DNA of 64,000 nucleotides from Zygnema circumcarinatum. Taxonomy: Eukaryota; Streptophyta; Zygnematophyceae; Zygnematales; Zygnemataceae. The first letter of the stretch is position 1. Each line of letters begins with the position of its first letter. The notes beneath the pieces are model-generated. The model worked only from the letters and a program-made list of their open reading frames with translations, was not told where the DNA came from and made no database searches. Below, piece by piece: positions 10,401 through 21,842 of the stretch. The DNA lies in NCBI GenBank assembly GCA_037447605.1, contig CM074815.1:1804525-1868524 (forward strand), in the 5' to 3' direction. The translations under genes were made by a program, and so were the position numbers.

Positions 10401-13400
10401 GTTGGATAAGTAATGAGGTTGTTAGAAGATGCACTCTTGTTTATTGCGAGCCGTAAGATGCACTACTGGGCCAGCTTGTATTAGCCATTGACGAAGAATT
10501 TAAAATGTGTCAATTGATAAAGGAGGCAGACAGCTCAAAGCCACTCAAATCTCGACTGCCCGACTGCTATGATTTCATGTCCAAGGTTGGCCTTCAAACA
10601 ACTTTAACTGAACAAGCAAGTGACAATAGATTGACCTGTACTTTTTTTTTTTGTAAAACTGTCAACTGAATAAATTGAAGGTTGACAATAGATTGGAGGA
10701 TGAAGGAGATTATGTTTACTGGCGAGACAGCAACAGGAATCCTAATTTCCAACCTTGATGAATGAATGAGCATTCCTGGCGTAAAAGATAAGAAAGGAGT
10801 GGGTATGCAGACTCTTTGGAGTCGATGTGTATCGAAGTTATCGAGTATCCAATTGTACTTTCATATAGCCGAAATTAGTCTAATAACCAATTCTTTATTT
10901 TATCACAACCCAAAGCTTTAAGCAGACTCTATTGTAAGTGCTGCTTTCATGTTTGCAAATGGGAAAGGGCGAGGACCAGCAGAAGCCTGATACATGAGAT
11001 TATTTGTTACTTACTGCAGGTGATGTCGTCAATTGAAGTGGTCAAAGATGACTTGCGACCGGAAGCTATCATCGACTCTGCAATAAGACTTCAGGCAAAC
11101 ACGTTGGTCCTCGGAGGGTCAGAGAATACGACCACGTAAGTAGAAACTCATCACTCTTAACAAAACATGCAACAGAAGTAGAATATTTCGCTATTGATAA
11201 TTCACTTTTGGGGGTTGTAGTCAGTATCAAACAGCATGTGGACACTTTCGAGCATTCAGTACGCAGTACTGGTAGAAGTTTGCTAGTATTCAAAACAGGA
11301 AAAGGTCATACGGCCATATCCTCGCTATTCGGTAGGTTGTAAGTAGTCAATTAGTAGTTGCTAATTCATCTCTACACCGATCAGCGCACCCCACATTCCA
11401 TTATTTTACTGACCATGAGCTGCACTGGGCTGTGCACTTATGGTGCACTAAAAATTAGGTCATCTCTGAAGCGAAGCAGCTAGCAGCTAGCTATAAACTC
11501 TATCAGTTACAGGGGAGAGTCAGATTGGGCAAACCCTAGAGTTCAGCACTAGACTAAGTTTCATCTCCATGGAGCTGGAAACAGGCTAAAGTCTCTTTCC
11601 ACGTCAGCAGTTAATGTTCAAATTATTTAATAAAATATACATTGGCCAGGTGGTAATACTATCGGAAAGTATTGCCAGGGACTATTGTCTTGGGATTCGT
11701 CTAGTTGGCATCCTAATTTTGGCGGATGAGTGAAATTAGTATTCAGCATTGAAGGAACTTCTCTGTCAAAACGAAGAAGGAAGACACGCAATAGAAAATT
11801 GCACTTTCAAGTAGCTCCACTGCGTTCTTTATTCGTAACGAGGGACGTTGGAAGTGAAGTAAAGCTGTTCGTGATGAGAGATGTAGAGTTGGTGGGCTGA
11901 AGCTGTCGATCCCCTTCAGTCTATGTGCAACCAGTCTTAGTTCATGCTCTCTATATTCTCGTGGAGAGGGATCTGGTTTGCGCTCTCCTTGCCACAAGTC
12001 AGCGTAGATTGATGATGGCAGAAAATTCCAGCAGAGAATCGTCGCGGTGCAGCAAAAGCTCAGCTTGCTAAATGTCCAGATGGGAACCTCAGAAACCTAA
12101 AAACTTTACTTTGTGTTTTGACTCTGTGATGGAATGGGGAGCGCAGGTGGGGTACGATTGCACACTGTACAGCGCTGGGTAAAACTCCACCAAGCTGCCG
12201 AGTGATAGTGGTGACGAATGGCAAGAAAACAAAAGAAGTTTCCCCTGAGGGGGAACTTGTCCCAATTGAAGAGGATACCACTTCCAGTGTAGACCTTCAG
12301 GAGGACAGCAATGGGGAGTTAAAAGAAATGCACGGCATTCAACCTTCTGTGAGCACACACTCGCAAAGAGGAGACCCTCCTCGGCCTGCAAATGCTCGAA
12401 GCACTTCAGCCTTAGCAGGAATCATGCGAGGGAAGAAGGGGCTGAACGGGAAGGTTCTGGTGAAGCAGAGGTCGGAGGAGAGAGTCAACAGAGAAGAGGA
12501 GGGCATGGATGGTGTGTATTCTAGCCAGGAAACGAGCCCTGTTCGCTTTGCTGCATCTCTGCTCAGCCAGCTTTCCATAAGCAGGGCCCCCAAATCATAT
12601 TCTTCAGGAGGGAAGTCGCCAGACAGAATGAGTAGCCCTCCCAGCAGATCACCCTTTGGGTCTGGGAGGAGAACAGTTTTGCCACCAACTCTGCCAGATA
12701 TTCCACAAAGGGGCGAGCCCAAGGGACGGATAATAGTGTTTTCTATGGCAGGATGTGAGCGGTCCATGGCAGTCAAGGCTCTTCTTCGAAGCAAGGTGAG
12801 GAGTTTGCATTCTCATGGACAGCTGTTGATCGACAAGCGTTGAAGAAGCATTTGCATTTTCGTTTTCCCATCTATGCAGTGAAGAGTGCATCTGCTTATG
12901 TCGGTTCGAGTCTTGATGTTCATCGGACCAGCTCTCGTTTTCCTCGTCCTTATGCTTCTTTCACCTTGTTGTTCGTTTTCTCCATTCATTCATTCATTCA
13001 TTCATTCATTTTCTCCATTTGGGGTCTTTGTTCGAATCCAAGGCTTCATATTATTTTCTGTCTGTGCAGGGAGCAGCCTATAGCGACGTATCGCTGGATG
13101 CATTTCCAGAGAGGCGGAGGGAGATGGAGTCTCGCAGTCACAAAACAACTGCTCCTCAAATATTCTTCAATGCGGAACACATTGGAGATTGTGAATCGCT
13201 GCAAGCACTCGAGCAGCAAGGGGAGTTGGATGCCATGATTGAGGTACGACTCCCTCTCGCCTCTCTCCTTCTTGAGGAAATCACCTTTCGGTTTGTGATG
13301 CAAAATCGTAACCTGTGCGATTTACATTTCCTTGGCGGATTGTCTCTGACGTTGACTTAAGACTCGTAGTATCCTGGTAAGCTCATTATGATTACTCCTC

Positions 13401-15943
13401 GTTCAAAATATTGGAAGCGAACTCTCTTCTTTGACCCGCGTTCGGTCCATTTGTGTGTGTGTTTTTTATGACATAATAACTTCAGTTCTCTGCCTCTTTG
13501 AGCTACCAAAGACTCGATTCCGTGCAAAACACAATCGCAAGACATTGAAATACTTGGGAAGCCAATCTAGCTTGACCAAAGCATCAATGAAGCTGCAAGA
13601 AGTTTGACGACTACTCGCTAAATCTCTCCTTGCGAGACATCTGTCTGATAGTGGATATGAGAAGCGCTATGCAGGACGTGTATGACAGAGAGGCTCCCGG
13701 AAATGCTCCTCACCCTCCCACTGCAGAGCTTCCCCCTGAAGATGACGATCCGCATGCCAACTTAGTGCGGCGAATGCGGCAGTCCATCTCCGTACAGGAC
13801 CGTCTCCACACCTTCCACGTGTACCACCGCTGCTTTGTGGGTTCGGATGCCGTGGAGTGGCTCTGCAAGGTTCAGGGCCTCCACAAGTTGGATGTAAGCA
13901 TGCATTCAAAGGCAGGCAGGCAGGCATGCAAAGATTGAAGACTAGAGGCATCTTAGTTCTAATGCTATAGCTCGTGCAGGGAAAGCTGTATGCTTGCTTG
14001 TCGAAGGGGCATTTGAAGATGAGGGTATTGAAGCAATTGTTGCATGTCATCTTTGATTATGCCTGACTAGCATTGCGGTTGTTTAGAAACTGAAGCTGAA
14101 GTTAGGTGTATTGGAGCATGCGCAGGCCCTTGCACTAGGGAACAAGCTGCTGACAAAACACTTCTTCCACCATGTTACAAGGTTGGTTCCATGCCATTCT
14201 ACTATGCTAAGGGAGCGTGCCCTTCCTATTCCCACAATATTCAGTTAATACATGATGACTGGAGGTAGCTCAGAAAGTATGCTTATATGACGGAAATGCA
14301 GACGTTGACGGAAGTAGCTTCTCTTGTAAACAATGATGCGCAGTAGGTATGTTCCTGGAAGAAGTGTAGAAGGTATAAGCCACCTGAATTTGAAAAAGGC
14401 GGGGGAGGTGGGAGGGGAAAGGGTCAAGGAAGGAGGAGACAGGGAGTAAGAAGTGTGTATGAGAGAAAAAGAGATGATTGATGTGGACATTGCTGCTGAT
14501 GGTGACAGGGAGCGAAGGCTGGAAGACTCATACCAGTTTTACAAATTTGTGGATGATTTAGTAAGCGCGAGCAACCGGGATTGTCTCAACTTCTACGGCT
14601 CTATTTGGAGCAGAGAGATGCGGCCACCTGCCCTTGTAGTGGATGAGCTGCAACGCATTATGCGGGCCATCTGCGATGAATATGTTGCAGAGGATGGGCG
14701 GTGGGTGGATTACGCTGCCTTGTCAAAAAGTGAACTGCTGCAGCGGTAAGCAGTTCCCATCCTGAAGCCTCCAAAATCATCAGACGCTGCTAATTTTAGG
14801 GTTTTTAGGGTTCTTAGGGTTTTTAGACCTTTTAGGCCTTGCTTTGACTTGAAATAGTTTGAAGTTGAGAAATTTCGAGTAACTGAACTTTTGAACGATT
14901 GTACTTGAAATGTAAAGCCTCTAAAGCTCCTCCTTGGAATCCATGACTTGAGTTTGCAGTTACCGGCTGCGTTCCCAAGAACTGCAGCGACTACAAGTGG
15001 AGGGTCTGAGCAGAGAAGAGAAGCTGACAATGTTTCTCAACGCATACAACATGATGGCTTTGGAGGTGGTGGCCTCGGGTGCCCCCTTCAGCAGTCAAAT
15101 AGAACGCACAAAGCTGTTCAGCAAATACACCTACTTGATTGGAGGCTCACACTACTCACTCATGGACATCGAAAATGGAGTTCTAAGGGGGAACAAGAAA
15201 CCAATTAACTCAATGACAAAGCCATTTACTCCCCGAGACCCTCGGTTGCGGGTGAGACTTGGAGGGGCAGACTTCCCATCTGTATCTTTCCCATCTAACC
15301 TATGTGAATTGCCATTGCTTTCTTAACATGTGTCAGTGGCATGCTGTTGAGTGTACAGAAGTCTGCAGAAGTATTCGCCATTGGTGTTTTGCATTCAAAA
15401 TAGTTTTCAGTGCTAACTCAAGGCCCTTTCTCTCCCCCCTCTGATCCCCTACGACAGATAGCCACAATGGAGCTCGAGCCCCTCATTCATTTTGCTCTTT
15501 TTAATGGAAGGAGATCAGGTCCTCCCCTCCGGGTATATTCTGCAGACCAAATAATGCCTCAGCTGAGAGCGGCTGCACGCGCGTACTTTGAAGATGGAGG
15601 CATTCGAATGGACTTAAACAATCGCCAGATTGCTCTCTCTAAAATCATTTCCTGGTAAATACCTCACACTACCCCCCTCCCCCCCCCCCTCCTCGCTCTG
15701 TTCTTTGTGTAAGAATGGAGCGCTGCCATTGCCTTATACTCAACTAGATTGACCTATGGGAGTGGGGAGGACAGGTATGAGAAAGATTTCGGCAAGTCCG
15801 GGTATGATGTGCTGATCTGGATAGCCCAGCTCATGGATGAACCGCGGCGGAGCCATCTCTTGTCACTCGCACGCGAAATCAACTCCATAAACGTTATCTA
15901 TGTGGAATATGACTGGGCCAACAATGACCTCCAATGGCGGTAG
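7468..15943 (+). CDS. USP - glutaredoxin - DEP - DUF547 multidomain protein
   Basis: Eleven exons keep frame: 7468-7675, 9427-9539, 11020-11135, 12147-12795, 13070-13243, 13675-13893, 14126-14181, 14509-14745, 14960-15251, 15458-15654, and a last exon ending at 15943 (about 820 residues). Exons 1-4 encode a universal-stress-protein-like fold: VVVALRNDEVSAQALRWALVEYG, EVVKDDLRPEAIIDSA, LVLGGSEN, and a last strand CRVIVVTNG. Exons 4-5 carry a glutaredoxin domain (RIIVFSMAGCERSMAVKALL... SLDAFPERRREME... PQIFFN) with a CxxS centre, not CxxC. Exons 6-8 carry a DEP domain. Exons 8-11 carry DUF547 (FLNAYNMMALEVV, YLIGGSHYSLMDIENGVLRGN, EPLIHFALFNG..SGPPLRVY). Grx-DEP-DUF547 proteins are known from plants; their role is unclear. 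The junction into the last exon is unresolved (see findings). The start codon is the first ATG of the USP frame. Confidence 0.86.
14795..14842. repeat. Degenerate telomere-like TTTTTAGGG units in an intron
   Basis: Inside an intron of the multidomain gene, several TTTTTAGGG or TTCTTAGGG units follow each other and then decay to TTTTAGGCC. The unit matches the array at about 28.9 kb in the opposite orientation. Confidence 0.65.
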
Positions 15944-18072
15944 ACTGCAAAGGGGGTTGCTTCGCTCGCACATAATTCACACCATTTCATGGAGTGTGCT
16001 ATCTGCTGTGTCTGAGCTCCTCTTCATTTTTGACATCGAGGCAGCTGGTGGGTCCCTCTGCCTCCTGTGCTTCCAAGTCGAGTTGAACTCTTCAATTTAT
16101 TGGGGCTTAATTATGGAGGCGTGGCTGATTACCCACTGCTTTTGTAGTATACATCTCCAAGACCCATTGAGTTTCTTTCTCCAGTCATCCATCCATCCAC
16201 CCCTTACGGCCTACTCATCCGCATGTACCACCACTCAGCCACTTCTAGAGAATGTGACCTTATGCCATATGCTCCCCGCCTGTAGACGCAGATCCAATAA
16301 GGGAGCGGTACAAATAAATTAGCCTCTCTTTAGCGTCCTGGAGGGAAGGTAGGAGCGGTTGTCCCTCATGCTTAGACAATTGGTAGAAGTCAGGATGCCT
16401 TTCGTGTAGATGGTTAGAAGGTAGACGGTTCGGGTTAGTACCAAAAAAAAAAGGGGGCATGTGTCATTCTTATGAATGTGTTGATTCCCTCTAGCCGAGC
16501 GAACCTGGTAATGTTCTCTTTAAGGCTTTGTCTCACTCATGCTATGTGCTGATTAGGGCTCCTCGTGTGAATAAGAACAGGCGTGCAAATGGTGAAGCGG
16601 AGAGTGTTCAGCCGCTTCCCTAAGTTATGGAAAACCTTGAAAGCTAATCAGAACATATCATCTGTTCCCCCTTTCAGAGTATGCTCATGTGATTCACTGA
16701 AAGCGCAGTATGATTGCTCCCGTCATAATGTGACACTTCGTGCAAGGACAGCGCGACTAGTATTTGTTGAATTGGTGTTCTTTGAATTTGTTGGGTTGAA
16801 TTCTTCAGTTGCTTTCAGTTGCTTTCATTGTTCAAGCATTTACAAATTAATTTTGAAAGTGCTTTAAATGTTTGGCATGGGGGTCACCTGGGTGAACTCT
16901 GAGTAATCCGTTTCACTGGTGGATCCAAAAGGTCAACTCGGACTTCTAACTGACACTGTTCGATAGTTGAAGCAAGTTCGAATAGACCATTCAAACTTTA
17001 AGCAAATTTTTTAATCTAAATGGACTGAGGGATTCTTCCCGTGCAGTTTTTTTGGCGTAGCTTTTTGTGGCAGAGTTCTACTTGTAGAACTTCGGTGAGA
17101 AAACCTCCAACCATCCCGACGATTCGATTTTCAAGATCGGCTTGCCAACCGAGAAAGGAAGGAATTTTAGGTAGTGGTTTTTCAGGCATTATCACAGTCA
17201 GATTGGCAATCCGCCATCTCAGAGCTTCGAAGGGTATTCAATAAACACACGTGGCTTCGTACAGTGACTTGACTTCAGAGAATGTCTCAGTAATTCGACT
17301 TTTTGAAAAGTGAGGTCCCGTAGAGGGTTTACCGAACTGTAGTACGGTGGAGTAACTGCATAGAGGGAAACGTGTGCACCATATAACGCTGAAGGCGGCT
17401 ACAAATGCATAGGAAGTGCATATTGAGCTGACCGCATCGCAAAAAAGACCATCATTAAGGACACAAATACTCGATGGCCTTTCGTCGCATGCCCTGCTAT
17501 GAGATGTCAGCGCGAGAGCTGATTCAAGGATTCCATACGGTCTAAAATGTAATCTAAATTAGGGTTTCTACTACAGACATAAGCATTTTCCTCCCCGATG
17601 AGAAGCGCATTGCCAATGGTTGAAGGGCGGATACAGACTGCGCCTCCCCAAACTTAACAGAGGGATATCCCTGGGAGATGCGAGAGCCCAACTGGAGAAA
17701 ACCTAACAAAACTGGTTTTGAAACTATCCTCTCTGGGACCTTGTTATCTCCCCGATGGCATAGAACGCATCCCTCCATATGCTTGCGGAAATAATAAGCC
17801 CATCTAATCCACCAGCTTGTTGCAAAACAAGTGAAGGACCAAAAGCCTTCCAAGGCCCTGGTGATGAGACCACATGCTTGTGAACGTAGGAGAGCTGAGA
17901 ACAGCCGTGGATTCATTGCGGCGTTCAGGCTCATGAATCACGAACGCGGTCATTTCACGCAATTGCTGTGAAAGACTTTGCAAGCGAAAATCCACGTAGA
18001 TAAAGCGATGCAGGCGGAGCGGTCCTGCTCAGAAGAGGGCATGGCTGAATAGTATAAGGCTGCTTCTCCTTG
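15944..18072. other. Intergenic, no gene recognised
   Basis: About 2.1 kb between the 3' end of the multidomain gene (+) and the 3' end of the STEEP1-like gene (-), so a convergent interval. The longest open frames (16583-16867 +, 17554-17934 -) show no domain signature and no plausible splice context. I see only presumed 3' UTRs here. Confidence 0.5.
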
Positions 18073-19059
18073 CTAGCCATGGCCGCTCCTTTCCCTCCCA
18101 CCCTTGCTATCCGCTTGTTTTGATGAGCTACCCACCTCAGTCTCTGGTCTTTCGGCCGCCCCTGCTCTGTTCTCAGCCTTCTGCCCGTCTTGCAAGTCGT
18201 TTGAAATTGACGGAGTGGCTTCAGCACTCTCTATCAGAAGCTCATTATCAATTGCCCCTTGCACCTTAGCCCCTTGCACTTCACCGCCGTTTCCTTGCAC
18301 TGAATCCCGTTCTCCCGCGTCATCATTCTTTTCTGGCAAAGCAGCAGTGGCAGTAGTGGCAGCGGCAGCACTGGTAGCGGCGGCAGTGGTAGCAGTTGCG
18401 GTAGTGGTAGTGGTGGTGGTGGTGGTTGTGGTAGTGGTGGTGGTGACTGCCTTGAGTTGGAGTCAGGGAACTCAATAACCGACGTCAGACTCTCGCTACG
18501 AGAACACATTATCTATGTACTAAACAAAAAACTAAAAAAAAAAACTAAACTAAATGAATGAATGAATGTTTGAGTATGCAGAGGGTACGAATCACACACA
18601 CCTGTGGGAGCACATAGATGAAGCGTGCATCCTCCTCGAACGGCACAGGGCGATAAGCAACACAGACATCACACAGCTCGCAATTGTAGCGGTACTGCCT
18701 CTCAACTCCCCGTTCCCTGTGACAGCCATTTTCCTCCACAAGTTGTCATCAATTCCAACGTCTATGACTGCAAATGCGACCAAAGAAGAAGGATTCGCTT
18801 TCTGCAGCCTCCCGCATTTTGTGGCATGCAGCTGTGATGGTTTAGCGAAAACAATAGTTCACAAGACGCTGCCGTCATGTTGCTCTGCTGAGAATGCCGA
18901 AAGCTAATAGACGGGGGAGTATTTGAACTCCAACAGCTGACTACCTCTTAAGCAATCTGGTGGCCCCCTTCACACATGCAAGCGAAACAAGGTCCTGCGT
19001 AGTGTCAACCACCCTCGACCCATCGGTCTTCCTCTCCGGCATCTCGGTCAATGGTCTCG
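18073..19059 (-). CDS. STEEP1 / UPF0428 (CXorf56) homologue, 5' end unresolved
   Basis: Three minus-strand exons join in frame: 18945-19059, 18602-18716 and 18073-18450. The first reads PLTEMPERKTDGSRVVDTT...ATRLLKR, the second ERGVERQYRYNCELCDVCVAYRPVPFEEDARFIYVLPQ. This follows the STEEP1/UPF0428 pattern: a PxRxTDGxRVxD block, an LLKR...(E/I)RQYR block, then a Cys-x2-Cys pair and FIYV. The upstream exon with the other cysteine pair (YYCxxCG) must lie to the right but was not found. STEEP1 in animals helps STING leave the ER; the plant role is not established. The last exon opens with a long Thr/Ala run (GGT repeats on the + strand) and a polar tail ending GHG, quite unlike the conserved C-terminus of plant homologues that I recall. 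Confidence 0.78.
18355..18448. repeat. GGT/GGC trinucleotide-type repeat
   Basis: A run of GGT, GTA and GGC triplets on the + strand. Read on the minus strand in the STEEP1-like frame it gives a Thr-then-Ala-rich stretch. The other frame is equally open (Pro/Leu-rich), so the coding frame rests on phase continuity and the downstream polar sequence. Confidence 0.8.
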
Positions 19060-19981
19060 CTGCATGACATCACAATCAATGTTCAGACTCATCCAGTCAG
19101 CTATATTGATAGCTACGACTCATCTACTTCAAACAGCACTTGCCTCTATACAGTTCTACTCAAATCGCAGCTCAGTCCACTTGCGCACTGGAATTGATAT
19201 TGAGCCATAACAATGGAGTTTGCCAAACACTGCATGTCTCCAGGTAAGCCTAAAGCAATAGGTTGCAATGCATATAGAGGTATCAGTTTGGCAGCAAGAA
19301 TTTTTCCATATTTCCGGACACTGCTCTCGTAGTGGCTGAGAGACCACTCGGCCCTAATCAACACTGTGATTGTGGAAGTCTTCAGCACCACTTTAAATGA
19401 TAATCTTCCCTGAGTGATCTGAACTGCCTACGGCAAATTTTTAAAGCTAACACACATGCTGGATTTCCCGTTAGGTCGTTTCTTCCATAACATTGACCTG
19501 TTGAGGCCTGTATAATTGGTAGTTTTTTTAAAATGAGCTTGCATTATCATCAACCCATAACTCCTTATGTGAGATAATTAACACGAGGCGCAGTTCAAAA
19601 CATGCATGACGCATGACTGTGCATCCGCTTACAAAGTTTGAAACAGAAGTGGGAGCAAGCGGAACAGCGATAGAGGACCCTTGCCGCATCCGCTTGAGTC
19701 CTTCGCCGTCTCTCCTCCTCTCTCGCTCGCACACTCCAGCCACCACGCTCTTCACTGTCATCCTGATGACCACACGTTGCAAGTCCTCAAGAAGTAAGCC
19801 CAGCAACTTCACATCTTACTGCAGAGCAAGTGTGAATTGACCACTTTAAAATCAACGTCACACGTCTACATAATCCCCCAGCACAGAGTGCATAGAGAGA
19901 TCATCCCATACTTTTGAACACGCAAAACTGCTCTTTACAGCACTGAACTGCTTTATATGTCAAAGTGGATTTTGGCCGAAT
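19060..19981. other. Region expected to hold the 5' exon(s) of the STEEP1-like gene
   Basis: Lies between the first recognised STEEP1-like exon and the end of the RRM gene. The missing N-terminal cysteine-pair exon and the promoter should be here. I scanned the minus frames for a YYCxxCG-like motif and did not find one. A 94-codon minus frame at 19528-19812 has no recognisable features. Confidence 0.35.
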
Positions 19982-20677
19982 CTACACAACTGCAAAATAC
20001 TTTCGTCTCACCTTGTCATAGCTCACAAGAAGACCTTCATGTTGCGGCTTCAGTTTGTGGCCATTGGTTTTCCACATTGCAGCTGTTGCCTGCTTAAGCC
20101 AATCCCACCCCAACCAATACATCCTCCAGTGAGACACCTCTATATTCTCCTTCAACACTCATGAGTTCACAGAACGATTAACGAATTCAACCAAGTGCAA
20201 GGTGTATGAAGAGGACCTGCTGCTTTTCCTGGAAGTCCACGAAGCACATGGTGCGAACCTGCGTACATGAGAAGGCAGTTGTCAACATCTGTGTTACCCC
20301 ACTCGCTTTCTTCGCACGATTTGCCACTAACACGCTCCCTAAAAATCTCCTTCCTATAGACTTCAGAGTTGTTGAAGCTAATCCTAAATCTTCACCAGAT
20401 GCTCCAGGAGAAGCTTACCCGGCGGAAGGCGATGAAGCCCGGCAAGTCGCGGAACAACTGCACACGTCCGCCCATCCATGGCGGCCCGTCAGCCCTAGCA
20501 GCGGCGGGTCGACCTCCACGGAGGGGTGAGAGAGAGGGAGGGAGCGCTGACCGCCTCAAGAAGGTCGGAGGGCGTCCCGGGCGTCACGTTGGTCACGTAC
20601 AGCGTGCGAGAAGTGTGCACCCACGCACGCCCCTTGAAGGTGCTCGGACTCTCCTTTGCTCCCCCCCGCGCCGCCAT
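19982..20677 (-). CDS. Minimal single-RRM RNA-binding protein
   Basis: Four minus-strand exons, all phase 0: 20552-20677, 20419-20457, 20217-20258, and 20012-20089 with read-through to a TAG at 19982-19984. The product is about 103 residues. It starts MAARGGAKES, then RTLYVTNVTPGTPSDLLEA (RNP2-like strand), LFRDLPGFIAFRR, RTMCFVDFQEKQQ (RNP1-like, with aromatic F in FVDF), and ATAAMWKTNGHKLKPQHEGLLVSYDK, the typical last helix and strand of an RRM. The protein is essentially the RRM alone. I cannot assign it to a named subfamily. The last 8 residues assume that the GTGAGA after DK is not used as a donor; if it is spliced, the protein is longer. It probably binds single-stranded RNA. Confidence 0.75.
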
Positions 20678-20825
20678 GGCTCCTCCCCTCCCGGCTGCCT
20701 GCCTGCCTCCTCCCTCTCCCTCTCCCTTTCCCTCTCCCTTTCCCTCTCCTGCCTTTGACGTCCTTGGCTTTCTGCAAAGGGAGGGAGGCCACTGCCAGTG
20801 GCGAGGTTTGAACCAGGACCTCCCG

Positions 20826-20945
20826 CCCCGTGTTCGTACATTGTACAATTTTCGTACGGTATGGTACAGTACTGTACGTCCTTTAGTACAGTACGGTACG
20901 TCCTTTAGTACAGTACTGTACTGTAAGGTGTACCGTACACTCGTG
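20826..20945. promoter_or_regulatory. GTAC array upstream of the RRM gene
   Basis: About 14 GTAC tetramers in 120 bp, many fused as AGTACTGTAC or GTACAGTACGGTAC. It includes a direct repeat of about 20 bp (GTACGTCCTTTAGTACAGTA) at about 20875-20920. It begins about 150 bp upstream of the RRM start codon. SBP-domain factors bind GTAC, so a regulatory role is possible but unproven. Confidence 0.5.
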
Positions 20946-21842
20946 TGTTGACTTCATCGAAATAGTCGAGCTCGACGCGCCTAGCCTATTAAAGTCATGT
21001 TGACTTTATCGGAATCCGAAAGCGCAAAGTGTGTCGACAGATGAAAATGTACCAAGAGAGGCATGTTGAATATGGGCATTCATGCTTTCGCTTCATGCTA
21101 GTTCTAGGGCTCGCTTTCCTTTGAGGGCCCTCATGGGTCATGCATGCATGGCCTGTGCGTTGGGGCACTGCTTACCACATCTCCCTCTACTGCTGTGCAT
21201 TGGCTCGTCTCTCTGTACCTATACAGAAGCAGATTTCAACTTGTAGCTTTTTTCTTTCGTCTTTCGATCATTGGTTTCCCATGAAGTCTTCGTCCATGCA
21301 CATTTTATAGCATCGCCATGGGTGAGATCAATGCTCAAATACCCCCCCTGCCCCTCTACCTGCCATTCTCCCCTTCGCCCGCTTTGACGCAATTTCCTAG
21401 CAGTTAGATGCAAAATCGAATGCGGACAAGACTGCAACCCAAAGGTTTAACTACAGGGTTCCCCATGAACTAAGTGATAGGGTTCAGCATGCATTAGCCG
21501 GATGGTATGGGATGCTACCCTCGCCAATGTGAGTATTCAGCCAAACCCGCCAGACATCACACTCGATGCTTTCCTGTCATGTGTCAGTTTGGTGACAACT
21601 GCCAAAGCCAAGTTCAATTTCTCGACTCCTTGTTACAACTATCGACGCATGAGCACTGATTTTAGTGCACAATCAATTGTTTCCGTTCTCTCATGTGTGC
21701 TTCCACCGCCATGAGAATTACCACAAACGTTGCTACGGTCCTCAGCAGCTTATTGCAAATGTACAGCTACAGAGAAAGAGCATTACAGGCTGCAGATTAG
21801 CACGCGGCATCTCCAATGTACAGGTCCTACCGGATGCTAACC
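20946..21842. other. Intergenic between the RRM and seipin genes
   Basis: About 0.9 kb, holding the distal promoter of the RRM gene and the 3' UTR of seipin. No coding signature was recognised. A GCATGCAT-type run occurs at about 21140. Confidence 0.5.

Noticed and set aside
16000..18070. Possible extra gene in the long convergent interval
   Set aside because: The best frames (16583-16867 and 17554-17934) show no conserved motif, no splice-joined partners and no start context that I could support.
18920..18965. tRNA-like GAACTCC and stem segments
   Set aside because: Overlaps the STEEP1-like exon boundary and does not fold into a cloverleaf.
20797..20850. tRNA-like GGTTCAAACC box on the minus strand
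   Set aside because: Resembles a B box, but no matching acceptor stem, anticodon arm or A box could be laid out around it.
20526..20951. 141-codon plus-strand frame over the RRM gene
   Set aside because: It is antisense to the first RRM exon, whose exons join in frame and match a known fold. The plus frame has no signature.
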